Shown here: positions 7,342-15,713 of the stretch, piece by piece
Position numbering within the stretch: position 1 is the first letter of the stretch
Layout: each line of letters begins with the position of its first letter
From: a virus
Direction: 5' to 3' (one strand)
Length of the DNA: 51,005 nucleotides
IMG/VR virus record: IMGVR_UViG_3300044827_000006
Span: 1 to 51,005 of that record
The notes under the pieces: model-generated
What the model saw: the letters and a program-made list of their open reading frames with translations, nothing else
Told to the model about the DNA's origin: nothing
The model's database searches: none
Translations under genes and position numbers: made by a program

Positions 7342-8241
7342 ATGGAATATCACGAAGCCGCAGACATCTACCCCCAGTTGGAGGGCAAAGAGTTCGATGC
7401 TTTGGTTGAAGACATTCGCAAAAACGGGCTACGCGTACCAATCCTGACGTGCAAAGGAAAGATACTGGACGGCAGAAACCGCGACCGCGCCTGCGATGCC
7501 GCTGGAGTTAAAAAGCGATATGAGGAATGGGACGGCGTTGGCTCTCCTGTTGATGCAGTTGTTTCCTATAACGATGCGCGCCGTCATATGGAGTCAGGTC
7601 AGCGAGCGGTTTCTGCCCTTATGGCAGAAAAGCTTTTAGCGAAAGAGGCGAAAGAGAAGGAAGCAAAGCGCAAATCTAAAAAAGAGGGGGTGACTTTTCC
7701 AAATTTGGAAAAGTCACCCCCTCTTCACTCGGCAAAGCAGGCTGCTAAAAAGTTCAAGGTGAGTCACCAGTATGTAAGCGATGCAAAGAAGATTGACCGG
7801 CAGGCTCCCGCACTCATTAAGGATGTACACGAAGGCAGGCTACCGATTCAAGACGCGAAAAAGGTAGCAACCTTGCCAGAGGGAGTTCGCGACCAGGCTG
7901 TGCAGGGAATTGTCAGAGCAAAGACTCCCGAACAGAAACGTTTCATCGCACGCGAAGCCGTGAGGGCCGCCAACCAAAAGCCAGAACGCCCCCTTTATGA
8001 ACAGTTGTATACGGGGGCCATCAAAGCGGACAAGTTAATTCACGACCTTAATCAGATCGGCGGCGTGTGCGTAATCGCTGAGATGGAGGATTGGGAGCCA
8101 GGGCAACGGCAGGTAGTCATAGACGCCGTGAGGCGCACCGCAGAGGCATTCAACGGCCTCTACAACGAACTGACAGAACTAAATCAGGAGATAAACTACG
8201 ATGGCGAAGACACAACGCAGGGCGTTCAGTATTCCAACTGA
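7342..8241 (+). CDS. ParB/Srx-domain protein with central HTH
   Basis: A 299-residue protein from ATG 7342, which has AGGAG five bases upstream; a GTG at 7330 is less likely. Residues 1-65 are a ParB/sulfiredoxin-like domain (YPQLEGKEFDALVEDI and the nucleotide-binding ILDGRNRDRAC). After a lysine-rich linker comes an HTH (SAKQAAKKFKVSHQYVSDA) and a mostly helical C-terminus. ParB relatives on phages act in partition, DNA nicking or regulation. The linker is encoded by a 44-bp perfect palindrome (7682-7725), which is remarkable and might be a binding site. The gene overlaps the next by 41 bases. Confidence 0.75.
   Translation: MEYHEAADIYPQLEGKEFDALVEDIRKNGLRVPILTCKGKILDGRNRDRACDAAGVKKRYEEWDGVGSPVDAVVSYNDARRHMESGQRAVSALMAEKLLAKEAKEKEAKRKSKKEGVTFPNLEKSPPLHSAKQAAKKFKVSHQYVSDAKKIDRQAPALIKDVHEGRLPIQDAKKVATLPEGVRDQAVQGIVRAKTPEQKRFIAREAVRAANQKPERPLYEQLYTGAIKADKLIHDLNQIGGVCVIAEMEDWEPGQRQVVIDAVRRTAEAFNGLYNELTELNQEINYDGEDTTQGVQYSN
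7682..7725. repeat. 44-bp perfect palindrome inside the ParB-like gene
   Basis: Left arm 7682-7703 and right arm 7704-7725 are exact reverse complements with no spacer; the centre is CCAAATTTGG and the ends are AAGAGGGGGTGAC and its complement. It encodes the linker between the ParB domain and the HTH. Such a perfect palindrome is very unlikely by chance and would form a cruciform or a long mRNA hairpin. Confidence 0.95.
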
Positions 8242-8719
8242 AGAGTTGGCAAAGATTCTTCTGACGGATGAGCACATTCCAACGTGGATGCGGGTCGAAA
8301 GACTTGATGCCATTGGTGCGTGGAATCAAGATTATCTCGACAACGCAGAAGAGAAGGCCAAAACCGACGCGGTACGCGCGTGGTACGGAGACTATCACGC
8401 ATCACAGGCAAGGCGGCGCGACACTGTAAACGTGCCGCGAAAGCTTCCCGGCGGTGAGGTTGTGAGGGCTTACAAGCTAAAGGAAAAAGCGAGCCTTCCC
8501 GACTTGCAGGCAGCGGAGGCCGAAAGCTGGCAGAGGGCCAATACTAGCTGGCGAGAAGCGATGGAGCTGCGCTCACTGGCCGAAGTGAAATTCGGCGCGC
8601 AGATCGGCTTGCCGTTTGAGTTCGAGGCCCGCGCTCCTCAGATGAATCGGCCAAGAGCGACACGCGCACAGCGTCAGCCTAAGACCCCGATGCGTCGTCA
8701 TCCCGAAAAGAGCAAGTGA
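8201..8719 (+). CDS. Unknown protein downstream of the ParB-like gene
   Basis: A 172-residue protein, helical and charged, rich in Ala, Arg and Glu with a very basic C-terminal tail (RATRAQRQPKTPMRRHPEK). It starts with AGGAG eight to nine bases before ATG, inside the last 41 bases of the ParB-like gene, so the two are coupled. No domain recognised. The basic tail suggests contact with nucleic acid; a partner of the ParB-like protein is a reasonable guess only. Confidence 0.6.
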   Translation: MAKTQRRAFSIPTEELAKILLTDEHIPTWMRVERLDAIGAWNQDYLDNAEEKAKTDAVRAWYGDYHASQARRRDTVNVPRKLPGGEVVRAYKLKEKASLPDLQAAEAESWQRANTSWREAMELRSLAEVKFGAQIGLPFEFEARAPQMNRPRATRAQRQPKTPMRRHPEKSK

Positions 8720-8892
8720 ACAAGCGCAAAACAAAACGTATCATCGTCTCACTCAAGCCCGAGCACGTCACCCTTATCAAAGAGGCGTTACGAGTGCTCG
8801 GGCGAGACGGTGAACTACGTTTTGCGGAAGAGGATAAGACTCGCCTGCGGGAAGAGGTCTTGAAGGCGCTGGAAGGTCGGGCAGTTCTGTAG
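8716..8892 (+). CDS. Small basic protein of unknown function
   Basis: A 58-residue frame starting with GTG whose last base overlaps the preceding stop (GTGA at 8716-8719). The sequence MNKRKTKRIIVSLKPEHVTL then two helices (LIKEALRVLG, TRLREEVLKALEG) resembles a tiny beta-helix-helix regulator. It ends just before a terminator at 8916-8945, so it is the last gene of the ParB operon. Tiling with the upstream gene is the main support. Confidence 0.6.
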   Translation: MNKRKTKRIIVSLKPEHVTLIKEALRVLGRDGELRFAEEDKTRLREEVLKALEGRAVL

Positions 8893-8915
8893 ACTTGCTC
8901 ACAAGAGGTAAAGAG

Positions 8916-8945
8916 GGGCGGGGCTTTCGTGGCCTTGCCCTTTTT
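8916..8945 (+). terminator. Terminator of the ParB-like operon
   Basis: A nine-bp stem (8916-8924 with 8932-8940, two G-U pairs) with a seven-base loop, followed by TTTTT. Confidence 0.65.
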
Positions 8946-8970
8946 GCTTGAGGGGGCGTATGATTTTTGC

Positions 8971-9222
8971 ATGAGCGAAGACTCCACTAAAGACCTTGAG
9001 CAGAAGTACGACACCAAGCCGACACTTGAAACCGTCGTTCAGATGCTCGGTGAGTTCAGAGCTTCGATGGAAAGCCGTTTCGATGCGGTAGATACCAGAC
9101 TCGATAAGATTGAAGAGCGTGTTGACCGCATGGAGGGACAACTAGACCGCGCGACTTCCGTCGTACATGAAACCCGTGCCGAGTTGCGAGAACTGAAGGG
9201 GCATTTCAAGGAACCTGCATAG
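8971..9222 (+). CDS. Small coiled-coil protein
   Basis: An 83-residue protein from ATG 8971 (MSEDSTKDLEQKYDTKPTLE). Most of it is a heptad coiled coil (SRFDAVDTRLDKIEERVDRM and onward). Its own promoter is likely: TTGCCC, 18 bases, TATGAT just upstream, after the terminator. Coiled coils of this kind are common small phage proteins of unknown role; I cannot assign one here. Confidence 0.65.
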   Translation: MSEDSTKDLEQKYDTKPTLETVVQMLGEFRASMESRFDAVDTRLDKIEERVDRMEGQLDRATSVVHETRAELRELKGHFKEPA

Positions 9223-9265
9223 ACCTTTATCTGCACAAGCCTCATCTGTGATAGCATCCCGCGGC

Positions 9266-10420
9266 ATGAAAAGCGTCACTATTTTTTGCCTCATTGCGCT
9301 CACACTGTCATTAACTTCTTTTGCCCAAGTCATAGGCCCGCTTCAAAAGCAAGCACGCCAAGCCAATGCTGAATATAAGAAAAGCCTTGAAGAGCAAGAG
9401 TTGAATAGGCAGCAGGAAAGACTAATGGGGTTAAAAGCACTGACCTCTATCAACGAAACCACCGAGCGGGAGATTGAGCAAGCAAAGTCGGATGTTCTTA
9501 AAACGCAAAGTAAGATAGCAGACACAAAAAGGCGAATTGAAGAAGTTGATGGATTAGTAGCCGCCGCCGCTACTCCACATCAGGAAACGTCTGAAGAGGG
9601 AGAGGCGATCAGGAAAATCATTGAACGGGCAGAAGATCACTATAAGACTGGAATAGCCCTCATCATTGCACATAGACCTCAAGAGGCTACAAAGGCATTC
9701 AACGCGGCGGTGGATGTAATTCTTGAGTCGGGTTATGAAGTTAAAAAATATAAGTACCTAGATCAATACTACATAGCCTTAGTTGAAAAGATTTACAGTG
9801 CGGAAACACGCGCGACGCAAGACTTCATACCCAATACGTCGCCTGTCATTCCAAGTGTGACAGAGGACACAACCGAGTCGGGATGTAAGCTTGAAAATAA
9901 GGAAAAAATTAACCTCAGAGGCTTTCGTTTAGGTGAGACGATGGTTGATGTTAAGAGACGCATTCCACGCTTCACTGTACCGTCAGCAAATAAATACGGC
10001 TTCGCAAGAAATTTAGTTAAGCCTGCGATGGTAGTGCGCGACGCCAACTTTAAAGATGTTCGCGTTTTCGGCTTTGAGTTCGTTGACAATAAGGTTACTG
10101 CCCTTCGAGTTCTGTATAGCAATACAACTGATTGGCCGAGCGCGGCTGAATTTGTCAATCAAGTTGCTGAGTCACTTGGCATTCATGGTGCATGGGAACC
10201 ATATGCAACAGATGATTACCGCTATGTTGACAAGTTATGGCGCATAACCTGTGGTGATTCAAAGTTCATGGCAGGTTTTGCCGACATCAACGGTAAGCAG
10301 TACCTCTATCTTACATGGGAGGATATAGCTGCTGACAAATTAATCTATCAACGTGTCGTCACTGAGGCTGAAAGAAAAAGGAAAGAAGCCGAAATGCGAC
10401 GTAGAACGTTTAGACCCTAA
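9266..10420 (+). CDS. Exported protein of unknown function, likely cargo gene
   Basis: A 384-residue protein from ATG 9266. Residues 1-20 are a clear signal peptide (MKSVTIFCLIALTLSLTSFA, cut after A). A coiled coil follows (about 25-90), then a helical repeat-like part and, from about residue 210, a beta-rich domain with LRGFRLGETMVDVKRRIP, a pattern I associate with exported proteins of acidobacteria. It has no phage structural or replication features, so it is probably a lysogenic-conversion gene acting in the periplasm. Codon and base use look lower in GC than the flanking structural genes, which fits recent gain. Confidence 0.7.
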   Translation: MKSVTIFCLIALTLSLTSFAQVIGPLQKQARQANAEYKKSLEEQELNRQQERLMGLKALTSINETTEREIEQAKSDVLKTQSKIADTKRRIEEVDGLVAAAATPHQETSEEGEAIRKIIERAEDHYKTGIALIIAHRPQEATKAFNAAVDVILESGYEVKKYKYLDQYYIALVEKIYSAETRATQDFIPNTSPVIPSVTEDTTESGCKLENKEKINLRGFRLGETMVDVKRRIPRFTVPSANKYGFARNLVKPAMVVRDANFKDVRVFGFEFVDNKVTALRVLYSNTTDWPSAAEFVNQVAESLGIHGAWEPYATDDYRYVDKLWRITCGDSKFMAGFADINGKQYLYLTWEDIAADKLIYQRVVTEAERKRKEAEMRRRTFRP

Positions 10421-10436
10421 ATGGAGATAGATAGTC

Positions 10437-10949
10437 GTGAGAACAAGAATCTTACTCGTCACGCTGCTTAGTTTATTTACTCTCTCTGGCGTCTTTGCTC
10501 AAGAGGTGGTCGCACCTGAAACTGGCTCAATGGACACCATAAAGAACCTGCACAAAGTCTACGTGATCTGTGAAGATGATGACGAACGCAAAACTATTGC
10601 CGGAATGCTTGACGGGTATGTTGGATTAGAGATTGTCGCCAGCCCAAAGGACGCCGAGTTTTATCTTGAGATAAAAGACCTGACACGCGACGTAGCAGCA
10701 ACACGTTCGGGCGGAGCAATAGCGCAGAAATCACAGATGCGCGCGTTCATAGTGAAGCCTGAAGATAAGACCCGCGTCATTGCTTGGATAGAAACGGAGA
10801 CTTACGAACAAAGTGGCGGCTTTATTCTTGGCGCACCGAATGAGATCAACCTTACGCACCATTTCATCAACGCTCTACAGGTTGCGCGCGGAGAGAAGAA
10901 ATCCTCAATGCGTGACTTATTCAAACACTCCAAGCGTGCGAAGCAGTAG
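10437..10949 (+). CDS. Second exported cargo protein
   Basis: A 170-residue protein starting at GTG 10437, with GGAGAT nine bases upstream. It begins with a signal peptide (residues 1-21, ending SGVFAQ) and continues with alternating strands and helices (KVYVICEDDDERKTIAGML, AEFYLEIKDLTRD) and a basic tail. It follows the other exported gene by 16 bases, so they form one operon. I do not recognise a family. Probably periplasmic and host-derived; effect on the lysogen unknown. Confidence 0.65.
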   Translation: MRTRILLVTLLSLFTLSGVFAQEVVAPETGSMDTIKNLHKVYVICEDDDERKTIAGMLDGYVGLEIVASPKDAEFYLEIKDLTRDVAATRSGGAIAQKSQMRAFIVKPEDKTRVIAWIETETYEQSGGFILGAPNEINLTHHFINALQVARGEKKSSMRDLFKHSKRAKQ

Positions 10950-10982
10950 ACTTTCCCTCTCAGTGCGCATCTCTTCTCTTGC

Positions 10983-13934
10983 TCATCTCAATGAACCGCC
11001 TTGCAAGACCTCTAATAGATGGGGGTTATCTAAACTGTACTCACGGTGAAAGACTCTCACTAAAGCCTCGCCATGTCCCTTGATTGCAGTCCCTACCATC
11101 TCAACAAACGTGCCGGGGTCGCTCTTAGTGTTCATCGTAACCTCGACTTGCACCGGCTCTTGATGAATGATGATAGGTCGCGGGGTGAACAGGTTACGGC
11201 TTTGCTCTATTGTGCCGCTGCCCTGCGCTGGCGAACCGAAGGCGCTACCCGTTGATGCTCCGCCCGCTGCACTGACAGCACCGGAAGAATTAAAAGCATT
11301 ACCTGCGACGGCACGTCCAAGTAGTCCAGTTCCTAAAGCCACCGCACCCATAAGAGCCGCCGCCTCAAACCACTGCGTAGCGGGGCCGTAGATAGCCGCA
11401 CCCCACGGCGTCAGCGCCGCTATCCCATAAGCCGTAAACATCAACGCTTGTGTCGCCGCCTGCATAGCGACGTTTGATAGAACTGTAGCCGTTAGCTTTC
11501 TTAGTGCGTGCTCGCCTAAACTTCCTGTTAGCACCCATTGCTGTATCATCTGTCCGAAGCCTTGCGCCATCGCATGAAAGCTATTTAAGGCCACGTCTTT
11601 CAGTCCGGCAATTGCGCCCTTCCACGGGTCGAAATTCGGAGGCGGAGGCGCACCCAAAGCAGCAATATCCCCCGGACTGACAACCGGCCCGTTCGTCTGT
11701 CCAACCCCCTGCGGCACTCTACCGAGATTAACTCCCGGCAAGCCGTCCCTGCTCTCTATCATCCTATCGAGCGCCGCGTTTACGTCACCAATGTCTTTCT
11801 CAAGACGCTCTAAATCTTGAATGGTCGCACTGGTCGCCGCCCCTCCGGCTTCACGCTTAAACGCTTCTGCTTTCTCTGTGAGCACCGACAGTTGGTGAAT
11901 ATAATCGGCAACAGCATCGGCGTTACCTATGGCGGCTTTCTTCTCTTCTTCTAAAAACTCGCGCCGCTGATTCAATCCACTTGCCTGCTCTGCCGTAATC
12001 CTCTTCTGCGCTTCGGCAAATGAAATCTCGCCCGCCTGCGCCATTTGCTTCTGCTTGTCGATAAACTCCGTGGCCTGCAAATCCCAGATTTCGAGTTTTT
12101 CGCGATGCTCTTTTTGCAGAGTAGCGAGGCTCTTTGTTGTCAGTTCCTCGTTGAGCTTCTCCATGCGGAGATTGAAGTCGGCCTGCTCCGCTATCAGTTG
12201 GTTGTTCTTAACCTTAACCTCAGCCACGCGGAGCGCCGCTTCCTGCGCTGTCTCCTCTTTCGTCGTACCGAGACCGGTAGCAGGGTCGTTGATATCTTTA
12301 TTGCGCGATACTATCGCTAGTCGCTCATCCTGAAGTTGTGTCTTGCGCGCAGCCCACCTATCGCGCTCTGCCGTCTTCATTCTTTCAACGAAGGCAACGT
12401 AATCACCGGTTATTTTGTAGAGACGTTCGGCCTCATCAACGGCCTGCTTAAATGCCGCCTGGGCTGCGCTCGCGTCGGCGGTCTGCAAGGTGTTGCGCGC
12501 CCTCTCCGCCAGTTCTTTAGCTTTCTCCTGCTCCTTCTCCCACGCATCAACCGCACTCTTGAGGCCCGCGGTCTCCCCCTTCCCCTTAGTGCCCGTGGCG
12601 CGCTGGCCGCTCTCGTCAACCCGTATAATCCCGCCTTCGCCCTCTCCGCCCGGACTCGCAAATTCTCCGCTCGCGCTCGCAAATCTTCCTTTCTCCGCAG
12701 GCTTCGTGTTAGCGGCCTTTAGTAAGAGAGAGAGGTTTTTTTCAAATGCCTCACTAAACGATGTGTCAGCCATCGCCGCGTAGTAAGCTCCTATCGCAGC
12801 GGTCGCCACTAAAATGATGTCAACGAACTGATGTGTCCTTTGGGCCAGATCGTCAAACACCACGCTGAACAAATCGCCTTCGATCTGTCCATCATGAAAG
12901 GCTCTGGCGAGTCGATTGATTTCCGGTATCAGCGCATTACCGACACGAAACTCGAAGCGTTCAGCCGCCAGAGAGACAGCCTCGATATGGTCTCTTAGCT
13001 CATCCGCCCCACGCACAGCCTCACCCGACATGACGAGGCCCGCTGCACGGGCCTTCGCTATGATTCCGTCAATGTCTCCGTTCGTGTTGTTGATGAAAAG
13101 TGAAAGCTGTCTATAACCCCTCCCCATCACCTGCGCGCCGAGTTCATTGCGCGTGGCGAGGTCTGGAATCTTGGCAAGACCCGCAACAAGTTGCCTGAAG
13201 GCGACTTCCGGCCCGGCGGTTATATCGACACCTAAGCGCTTGAACGCTGCGGCCATTGACCCGCCCGTGTCTTTCGCCTTACCCATGTTCCTTTCCAAGA
13301 AGAACATGCTGTTTGCAAGGGTCTCAAGTGAGGCGCGATTCTGCTTTAGGGTAAGTTCAAGGCCGGAGAGAGTCGCTACGCTGAGGCCGGTTTGCGCGCT
13401 GAGGTCGGCAAACTTATTGCCTACCTGTTCAGCCTTAGCAACAACAGCGACTGCCGCAGCCCCTACCGCGGCTAATGCAACCCCAACGGGTAGTGCTACC
13501 GTGGCAATGGCTGAAAGCTGACTGGTAAATCCTGCGGCTTCTTGCTCTGCCGTGGCAAGTCTTCCGCCCACTCTTTCTATCGACAGGGCGGCGGTGGCGG
13601 CGGAACGTTCGGCTTGTGCTATCGCTAGCTGCGAGTCGGCAATAAGCTTATCGGTGAGACCTGTGGTCTGATTTGCCAGCGTGGCGCTTCGGCCTAAGTC
13701 GCCCTCCATCGCTCTCATACTTGAAAGAATGGCAGAACTACGCTGTCGCTGAAGAGAGTCAACGGCCTTTATCTGTTCCGCGACGCTAAGATAGGCCCCC
13801 GCGCTGGTCTTCTGAATAGCCGCCTCGGTAGCAGTTACATCATCCCTGACAGCTTTCGTGAAACGCCCCAACTCATCGCGGGCTTGAGTAGTGCCGTCAA
13901 TCTTAAGCTTAAATGTCAGGTCGGTATCAGCCAT
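10983..13934 (-). CDS. Tail tape measure protein
   Basis: A 983-residue protein. The N-terminus (LTFKLKIDGTTQARDELGRF) and first 130 residues are coiled-coil, followed by a hydrophobic segment at about 140-175, a tape-measure core (FADLSAQTGLSVATLSGLEL), long helices around 470-690 and a second hydrophobic region near 830-890. This is the usual plan of siphovirus tape measures, which set tail length and pass through the tube into the host envelope. It lies immediately after the two tail chaperone frames, as expected. A protein of this size would predict a tail near 150 nm, by the usual 1.5 angstrom per residue rule. Confidence 0.9.
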   Translation of the reverse strand: MADTDLTFKLKIDGTTQARDELGRFTKAVRDDVTATEAAIQKTSAGAYLSVAEQIKAVDSLQRQRSSAILSSMRAMEGDLGRSATLANQTTGLTDKLIADSQLAIAQAERSAATAALSIERVGGRLATAEQEAAGFTSQLSAIATVALPVGVALAAVGAAAVAVVAKAEQVGNKFADLSAQTGLSVATLSGLELTLKQNRASLETLANSMFFLERNMGKAKDTGGSMAAAFKRLGVDITAGPEVAFRQLVAGLAKIPDLATRNELGAQVMGRGYRQLSLFINNTNGDIDGIIAKARAAGLVMSGEAVRGADELRDHIEAVSLAAERFEFRVGNALIPEINRLARAFHDGQIEGDLFSVVFDDLAQRTHQFVDIILVATAAIGAYYAAMADTSFSEAFEKNLSLLLKAANTKPAEKGRFASASGEFASPGGEGEGGIIRVDESGQRATGTKGKGETAGLKSAVDAWEKEQEKAKELAERARNTLQTADASAAQAAFKQAVDEAERLYKITGDYVAFVERMKTAERDRWAARKTQLQDERLAIVSRNKDINDPATGLGTTKEETAQEAALRVAEVKVKNNQLIAEQADFNLRMEKLNEELTTKSLATLQKEHREKLEIWDLQATEFIDKQKQMAQAGEISFAEAQKRITAEQASGLNQRREFLEEEKKAAIGNADAVADYIHQLSVLTEKAEAFKREAGGAATSATIQDLERLEKDIGDVNAALDRMIESRDGLPGVNLGRVPQGVGQTNGPVVSPGDIAALGAPPPPNFDPWKGAIAGLKDVALNSFHAMAQGFGQMIQQWVLTGSLGEHALRKLTATVLSNVAMQAATQALMFTAYGIAALTPWGAAIYGPATQWFEAAALMGAVALGTGLLGRAVAGNAFNSSGAVSAAGGASTGSAFGSPAQGSGTIEQSRNLFTPRPIIIHQEPVQVEVTMNTKSDPGTFVEMVGTAIKGHGEALVRVFHREYSLDNPHLLEVLQGGSLR

Positions 13935-14215
13935 TAGTTACCCGTCGCTCCGCAGTCCTTGCACTTTAATTCTCCGCTCGCCTGCTTCTCAAATCGTTCA
14001 TGCGAACAACTCGTGCCCTTACTCTTGCCTTTCTCTTCACCTCCGAACCCCCAACCTATCGCCACCTTCAATCTATTCAACTCTCTTTCGTCTTCCCATT
14101 CGCGGTAGTAGATTGCGAGACATCTATCGAACTCATCGGCGAGTCCTCTGTCACGCAGCCTCATCCACCGCGACGGCCTCACTCCGAACGTCTGACACGC
14201 TATCGCTAGTTCCAA
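13934..14215 (-). CDS. Tail assembly chaperone, T-like downstream frame
   Basis: A 93-residue frame that overlaps the upstream chaperone frame by 65 bases and stops at the tape measure start. It has no good ATG; the listed start is TTG at 14215. In the +1 frame it is open back to about 14241, so it is likely reached by ribosomal frameshifting from the G-like gene, as is usual for tail chaperones. The sequence ELAIACQTFGVRPSRWMRL is typical of the T domain. The tail end has Cys/His pairs (SCSHERF and CKDCG) that could bind zinc. Confidence 0.7.
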   Translation of the reverse strand: MELAIACQTFGVRPSRWMRLRDRGLADEFDRCLAIYYREWEDERELNRLKVAIGWGFGGEEKGKSKGTSCSHERFEKQASGELKCKDCGATGN

Positions 14216-14690
14216 CGCTTGCGGTTTGTTCAGAAGGAAAGCGGTTTACGTCAGCGGATGTCACCTCGCTTTCATCCGGCACGGGAGCCTTGCAACCATC
14301 GTGATACCACTTATAGACAAAGTAGAAATCGGCTTCGTCAATATCATCGACGCCCAACTGTCCGGGCTTTGGGTTCAGATAAAGCTTTGGCTTCTTAACG
14401 CAAGCCACGACAGTAATGCGCGTGATTTGCAGGCTCAATTCTTTCTGCTCATCGGTCATCTTCTCTAGTGCATCAAGCGCGGCCTCCTCTATCTCTTTGT
14501 CAGTCATCCTTTCCGGGTCTGGCTCTTTAATTCCAGAGGCCACACGTAAGGCCCTCAAACGCCGGTTCAGAGAGGTGGTCATTAAGGCCAGTTCGGGGCC
14601 CGGCTTCTGAACGATACACCTTGAGCCGCTTGGGCAATTAAGAACGATTTCTTCGCGCGGCTTCCATGTATTAACTAACTCTTCACTCAT
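14151..14690 (-). CDS. Tail assembly chaperone, G-like
   Basis: A 179-residue protein with AAGGAGAG seven bases before ATG 14690. It lies between the major tail protein and the tape measure, overlaps the next frame, and has the helical, acidic C-terminus usual for G-type chaperones, which coat the tape measure during tail assembly. The shift site would be in the last 30 codons, near GTAAACCGCTTTCCTTCTG at about 14225-14245, where a TTTC could allow a +1 slip. Family is inferred from synteny and overlap rather than a strong motif. Confidence 0.7.
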   Translation of the reverse strand: MSEELVNTWKPREEIVLNCPSGSRCIVQKPGPELALMTTSLNRRLRALRVASGIKEPDPERMTDKEIEEAALDALEKMTDEQKELSLQITRITVVACVKKPKLYLNPKPGQLGVDDIDEADFYFVYKWYHDGCKAPVPDESEVTSADVNRFPSEQTASVGTSDSVSDVRSEAVAVDEAA

Positions 14691-14708
14691 AAACTCTCCT
14701 TCAAATCG

Positions 14709-14776
14709 AAAAGAGGCACATGTAAGGGCCTCTCAAGCCTCAATACATGTGCCTCGCCGAGCGGTCACGCTGGCAC
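14709..14776 (-). promoter_or_regulatory. Attenuator-like RNA element, copy B
   Basis: On the minus strand: hairpin with stem 14772-14776 / 14749-14753 and inner stem 14768-14771 / 14760-14763, then a perfect 12-bp terminator stem 14744-14755 / 14713-14724 followed by TTTT. The arm 14749-14753 is shared, so hairpin and terminator compete. Core 14752-14773 equals copy A. The outer stem differs from copy A at two positions on each side, with pairing kept. It lies between the tail tube gene and the tail chaperone genes. A short frame from GTG (14768) encodes MTARRGTCIEA and stops inside the element. Confidence 0.75.
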
Positions 14777-14797
14777 GTCCTAAATTGTCGGTGCGTA

Positions 14798-15406
14798 CTA
14801 ACTCTGAATAAAGATAACCCCCATTTGCTTTCCGCGGGCGCGCGACGCGACAGACAAACCAACGAACTTGAACGGGCTTGACGCCTCATCCTCTAGGTTA
14901 TTCGTCAATGTCACTCCCTCGGTGTTGTAGCCCGAGAAAATCATAAAGACGACAGCCTTCGTGGAGTCATCCGCACGGGGGGCGACGACGGCGATACACT
15001 GCGCTGTGGGTGTGGGTTTGCCGCCGAACTCGACGATATTTCCACCCGTCACGGTCGCCTTTGTGCCGCCGACGCTGATAGTCTCCAAAAGGACAGGGTC
15101 TAGTATCTGCTTGAACGCGCCCTCAATCGTCATCTCTTCAGCGACAATTCTGGTTAGATGAGGCGCGGTGTGCTCGTTGTCCGTAGCATCCTTTTTCGTC
15201 CAACTGTACTTACAGACCGTGCCCTTCTCTGTGTAGCCAATGTGAACGGCGGACGGGTTGGCAGTCGCGTCAAGCGCGAGCGTGCCATCGGCAAGCGTGG
15301 CGATAGTGGGCGCAGCACCGGCGGCTGGGATAGCTGCTCCGGTATACACCTTACCCATCTCCCACATCACTTTTGTCTTGTCGAAGTTATCGGCTATGCC
15401 TGCCAT
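14798..15406 (-). CDS. Major tail (tube) protein
   Basis: A 202-residue protein with the beta-rich, Ala/Gly/Thr-rich composition of tail tube subunits (MAGIADNFDKTKVMWEMGKV; HIGYTEKGTVCKYSWTKKD; VFMIFSGYNTEGVTLTNNLE). It lies between the connector genes and the chaperones, the standard place for the tube protein, and is followed by attenuator element B. Many copies are needed, which fits a regulated terminator right after it. No single diagnostic motif, but size, composition and position agree. Confidence 0.75.
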   Translation of the reverse strand: MAGIADNFDKTKVMWEMGKVYTGAAIPAAGAAPTIATLADGTLALDATANPSAVHIGYTEKGTVCKYSWTKKDATDNEHTAPHLTRIVAEEMTIEGAFKQILDPVLLETISVGGTKATVTGGNIVEFGGKPTPTAQCIAVVAPRADDSTKAVVFMIFSGYNTEGVTLTNNLEDEASSPFKFVGLSVASRARGKQMGVIFIQS

Positions 15407-15412
15407 TGGTAT

Positions 15413-15691
15413 TTACTCCTTCGCGGCTTTCGCCGATGCGAACACAGATTCAACGGCCTTAAGTGGTTCGCCTTTGAGGCCCGAGAGGTCGAGCGCAGGC
15501 GAGTAGTCGTGCGAGACCGAGCGCATATCACCAAAGCCGCCCTGTATGGCGATTTCGTGGTAGAGCCTTTCGCCTTCCGTCTTTCCATAATCCTTCTGCA
15601 AGGATTCCAGTGTGACGGCCACGGGAAGGCCCGTTTTAGTCGTCGGCACTTCTTCCACCTGGCTCGTTTGATTGTCCTGTTTGCCTGCCAT
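15413..15691 (-). CDS. Small tail-module protein
   Basis: A 92-residue acidic protein (MAGKQDNQTSQVEEVPTTKT) with GGAGG ten bases upstream of the ATG. It sits between the tail terminator-like gene and the tail tube gene. The middle (TLESLQKDYGKTEGERLYHE) is helical. Function unknown; a tail assembly or minor structural role is inferred from place. Confidence 0.6.
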   Translation of the reverse strand: MAGKQDNQTSQVEEVPTTKTGLPVAVTLESLQKDYGKTEGERLYHEIAIQGGFGDMRSVSHDYSPALDLSGLKGEPLKAVESVFASAKAAKE

Positions 15692-15713
15692 CTACGGCCC
15701 CTCCATAAAGTCA

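Noticed and set aside
12336-12783. Several long plus-strand frames opposite the tape measure gene
   Set aside because: Biased composition expected for the antisense of a coiled-coil gene; no ribosome sites and no motifs.
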